Below, one piece after another: positions 35,770-37,550 of a DNA stretch of 37,550 nt. A program made the position numbers and the translations under genes. A model generated the notes under the pieces. That model had not been told where the DNA came from. It worked only from the letters and a program-made list of their open reading frames with translations, and ran no database searches. The stretch's first letter is position 1; each line of letters begins with the position of its first letter. The stretch is from positions 1-37,550 of the forward strand of contig CAIYZV010000322.1 of NCBI GenBank assembly GCA_903930765.1. The letters run 5' to 3'. This DNA is from an uncultured Pirellula sp. Its GTDB lineage: Bacteria; Planctomycetota; Planctomycetia; Pirellulales; Pirellulaceae.

Positions 35770-36723
35770 ATGCCAAACGCAACGTGTTTCTTAATTGGGT
35801 ATTCGTTGGTATTGATTTCAGAGTGGGTTCGTTTCGCGTCGCGAGGTGAGCAGTCCGCTCGCTGGGCGACTCGAGTTACGTTGGGGCTGTTCGCGGTTTC
35901 GCTGATAACGCACACGCTCTACTTGTTGGATAGGGTCCAAACCTCGACCGCATCGGGTGATGGTTTCAAGCCGTTTGCAACGTGGCACGACTGGGTTATT
36001 TTGCTCGCTTGGGGTATATCGCTATCGTTTGCATTCATGATGTGGCGACGAAGCGACAAGCAGATCGGTTTGTTTGTTCTTCCCTTGATTCTACTTCTGC
36101 TGGGCTTAGCGATCGCAGTTCCCGTTGCTTCGCCAATCGCTGGCGTTGCCAGCACTGTATCTTTTTGGAGATTGGTGCATTCGGCGGCGATGCTTATCGG
36201 TACTGTGCTGGTGGCCATCGGATTTGCTGTGGCGGCGATGTATCTGGTGCAAGCTCGACGGTTGAAGCAACGGGTTGCCGGCGGTAACTCCATCCGCCTT
36301 CCGTCGCTTGAGTATCTCCAATCGACGGGGCGGAATTGCATACTAGGTAGCGCCGCGGCGATTGGCTTTGGTGTGGTCAGCGGTGCGATTATGAATTTGA
36401 CTCGCGACGGTCAAGTCGCATGGACAGACCGAGGGATTATTTTCACTGGCGGTCTATTTGTTTGGCTTTGTATTGCGGCGATTGCCCAGTGGGTTTCTGC
36501 AAATCGCGGGCGAGGTGAATGGACTGCGATGATGAGTATCCTGTCGTTCGTCATCGTGGTGATCGTACTGGCAATGGTGGTCACGGCACCTCACGGAGCG
36601 GGTGAGCAAGCGCCTGCAGTACCAACCGTTGAAGGTAAGCAAGTGGATGTTCGCTATCCGAGGCAATGCGTCGCTTCGTCGGTTTGTGTCCAAGTAGGGA
36701 CCGGACCAAGGGGGCTTGCATGA
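35770..36723 (+). CDS. HemX/CcsA-family multi-pass membrane protein (cytochrome c assembly family)
   Basis: A 317-residue integral membrane protein with about eight hydrophobic helices. HSAAMLIGTVLVAIGFAVAAMYL is characteristic of the cytochrome c assembly (CcsA/CcmF/HemX) family. The tryptophan-rich haem-binding WWD motif of true CcsA haem lyases is not evident; only a short WTDRG stretch is seen. With hemA directly downstream this favours HemX, which in Bacillus affects the level of glutamyl-tRNA reductase. The C-terminal 30 residues are hydrophilic and unusual. ATG at 35770 follows GAGGTGA at 35756-35762. The stop overlaps the hemA start by four bases (ATGA), so the two are translationally coupled. 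Confidence 0.85.
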   Translation: MPNATCFLIGYSLVLISEWVRFASRGEQSARWATRVTLGLFAVSLITHTLYLLDRVQTSTASGDGFKPFATWHDWVILLAWGISLSFAFMMWRRSDKQIGLFVLPLILLLLGLAIAVPVASPIAGVASTVSFWRLVHSAAMLIGTVLVAIGFAVAAMYLVQARRLKQRVAGGNSIRLPSLEYLQSTGRNCILGSAAAIGFGVVSGAIMNLTRDGQVAWTDRGIIFTGGLFVWLCIAAIAQWVSANRGRGEWTAMMSILSFVIVVIVLAMVVTAPHGAGEQAPAVPTVEGKQVDVRYPRQCVASSVCVQVGTGPRGLA

Positions 36724-37550
36724 AATTACGGATGATTGGCTGCAGCCATCACGGTACGCCGTTGGAGATACGGGAGCAGGTCGCTTTCGGAGCGGAGCAA
36801 CTCGAACCCGCCTTAGTGGGATTGCGGGAAAAGTTCCCCGATTGTGAATCGGTCCTTCTCAATACATGCAATAGGGTGGAGTTGTACGTTGGGCATGAGG
36901 AAGGCACGAGTCTACCGCCATGCGACGAGTTGGTCGAATACGTGGCGGACTTTCATCGAATCGATTCCCGCGTCTTCCGGCCTCATTTTCAATCGCGTGA
37001 AGACAAGCATGCTGCGGAGCATCTGTTCAGCGTGGTTAGCAGTATCGATTCGTTAGTTGTTGGCGAGTCGCAAATCGCCGCGCAAGTCAGCGATGCGTAC
37101 GAGCGTTCGCGGAAAGGGGGATTTGCTGGTCCGACCATGCATGCTCTTTTCCAGCATGCCAACATGGTTGCCAAGCGCGTGACAAACGAGACCGAGATTC
37201 ATCGACGACGGATCAGTGTTCCGAGCGTGGCGGTAAGCGAGATCGCTTCTGAATTTTTCGAGCGATTCGAGGATAAGCGAATCGTCGTAATTGGAAGTGG
37301 TGAGATGGGAGTCGAGACCCTGCAGTACTTGATCGATGCAGGTGCTTCCAATATCGATGTGATCAATCGTTCCATGGAGCGGGCTTCGACGGTGGCCAGC
37401 CGTTTTTCGGTGCGTGCACAACCGTGGGATCGGCTCGAATCGTTGCTGATTGGCGCTGATCTCGTCGTGAGTACTACGGGAGCGACAGAACCTGTGGTCA
37501 CCGAGATTCAGATGAAGAACGTGCTCAGCCATCGGCGAAAGGGGAATCTG
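36720..37550 (+). CDS. hemA: Glutamyl-tRNA reductase, N-terminal part (3' truncated)
   Basis: HemA reduces glutamyl-tRNA to glutamate-1-semialdehyde, the first committed step of tetrapyrrole synthesis by the C5 route. The frame from ATG at 36720 stays open to the right edge, giving 277 codons of roughly 420. It starts MKLRMIGCSHHGTPLEIRE. LLNTCNRVELY carries the active-site Cys at residue 50, GESQIAAQV is the next family block, and VVIGSGEMG begins the NADPH-binding domain. The upstream gene overlaps by four bases. The C-terminal dimerisation helix lies outside the window. Confidence 0.96.
   Translation, partial: MKLRMIGCSHHGTPLEIREQVAFGAEQLEPALVGLREKFPDCESVLLNTCNRVELYVGHEEGTSLPPCDELVEYVADFHRIDSRVFRPHFQSREDKHAAEHLFSVVSSIDSLVVGESQIAAQVSDAYERSRKGGFAGPTMHALFQHANMVAKRVTNETEIHRRRISVPSVAVSEIASEFFERFEDKRIVVIGSGEMGVETLQYLIDAGASNIDVINRSMERASTVASRFSVRAQPWDRLESLLIGADLVVSTTGATEPVVTEIQMKNVLSHRRKGNL

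Overview
The window looks like chromosomal DNA of a planctomycete, most likely of the Pirellulales. The evidence is a 138-residue protein of the family restricted to Planctomycetes and Verrucomicrobia (9143-9559), a DUF1800 + DUF1501 gene pair (26834-29605), a Tat-exported Gfo/Idh oxidoreductase, a Ser/Thr kinase with the N-terminal region common in planctomycetes, secreted PQQ-propeller and SMP-30 proteins, and short operons with many strand switches. I recognise no phage, IS, CRISPR, rRNA or tRNA.

Layout. 1-3418 (+): end of a PfkB sugar kinase, mnmG (tRNA U34 modification) and an overlapping FAD amine oxidase-like gene. 3406-4674 (-): BaiN/YhiN-type flavoprotein, convergent. 4943-8997 (+): Tat-exported Gfo/Idh oxidoreductase, hisB and a secreted DUF885 metallopeptidase-like protein. 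9143-12570 (-): five genes for the Verruco-Plancto protein, RicT/PSP1, an RDD membrane protein, APS kinase (cysC) and a TerB-like protein. 12984-15618 (+): leuC, leuD and a VOC-fold protein. 15628-18293 (-): an unusual signal peptidase I coupled to a PQQ propeller protein. 18450-19412 (+): SMP-30/gluconolactonase. 19436-22243 (-): a large secreted protein. 22521-30596 (+): a small helical protein followed by a structured spacer and strong terminator, a kinase with a degenerate receiver domain, a secreted 616-residue protein, DUF1800, DUF1501 and a histone-deacetylase-family enzyme. 30565-34186 (-): two paralogous membrane-anchored VWA proteins and a small membrane-anchored protein. 34419-37550 (+): scpB, an extremely acidic repeat protein, a HemX/CcsA-like membrane protein and the start of hemA, which runs off the right edge.

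How the genes work together. Most of the window is housekeeping: tRNA modification, His and Leu biosynthesis, chromosome segregation and haem synthesis. Mixed in are exported or envelope proteins of unclear role. The clearest functional couplings are leuC-leuD (one enzyme), hemX-hemA (4-base overlap), the PQQ propeller with the signal peptidase (stop and start overlap), ricT with the Verruco-Plancto protein (TGATG), DUF1800-DUF1501, and the tandem VWA pair.

The most distinctive observations are a signal peptidase I with a Cys4 zinc-ribbon-like insert between its catalytic Ser and Lys, a recurrent pattern of 14-18 bp (mostly 15 bp) tandem duplications at gene ends and within genes, a possible structured RNA before a strong terminator at 22917-23104, and a heptanucleotide repeat just upstream of the kinase. 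No single locus clearly represents a new defence or mobile system. All functional assignments come from reading motifs, without database searches.
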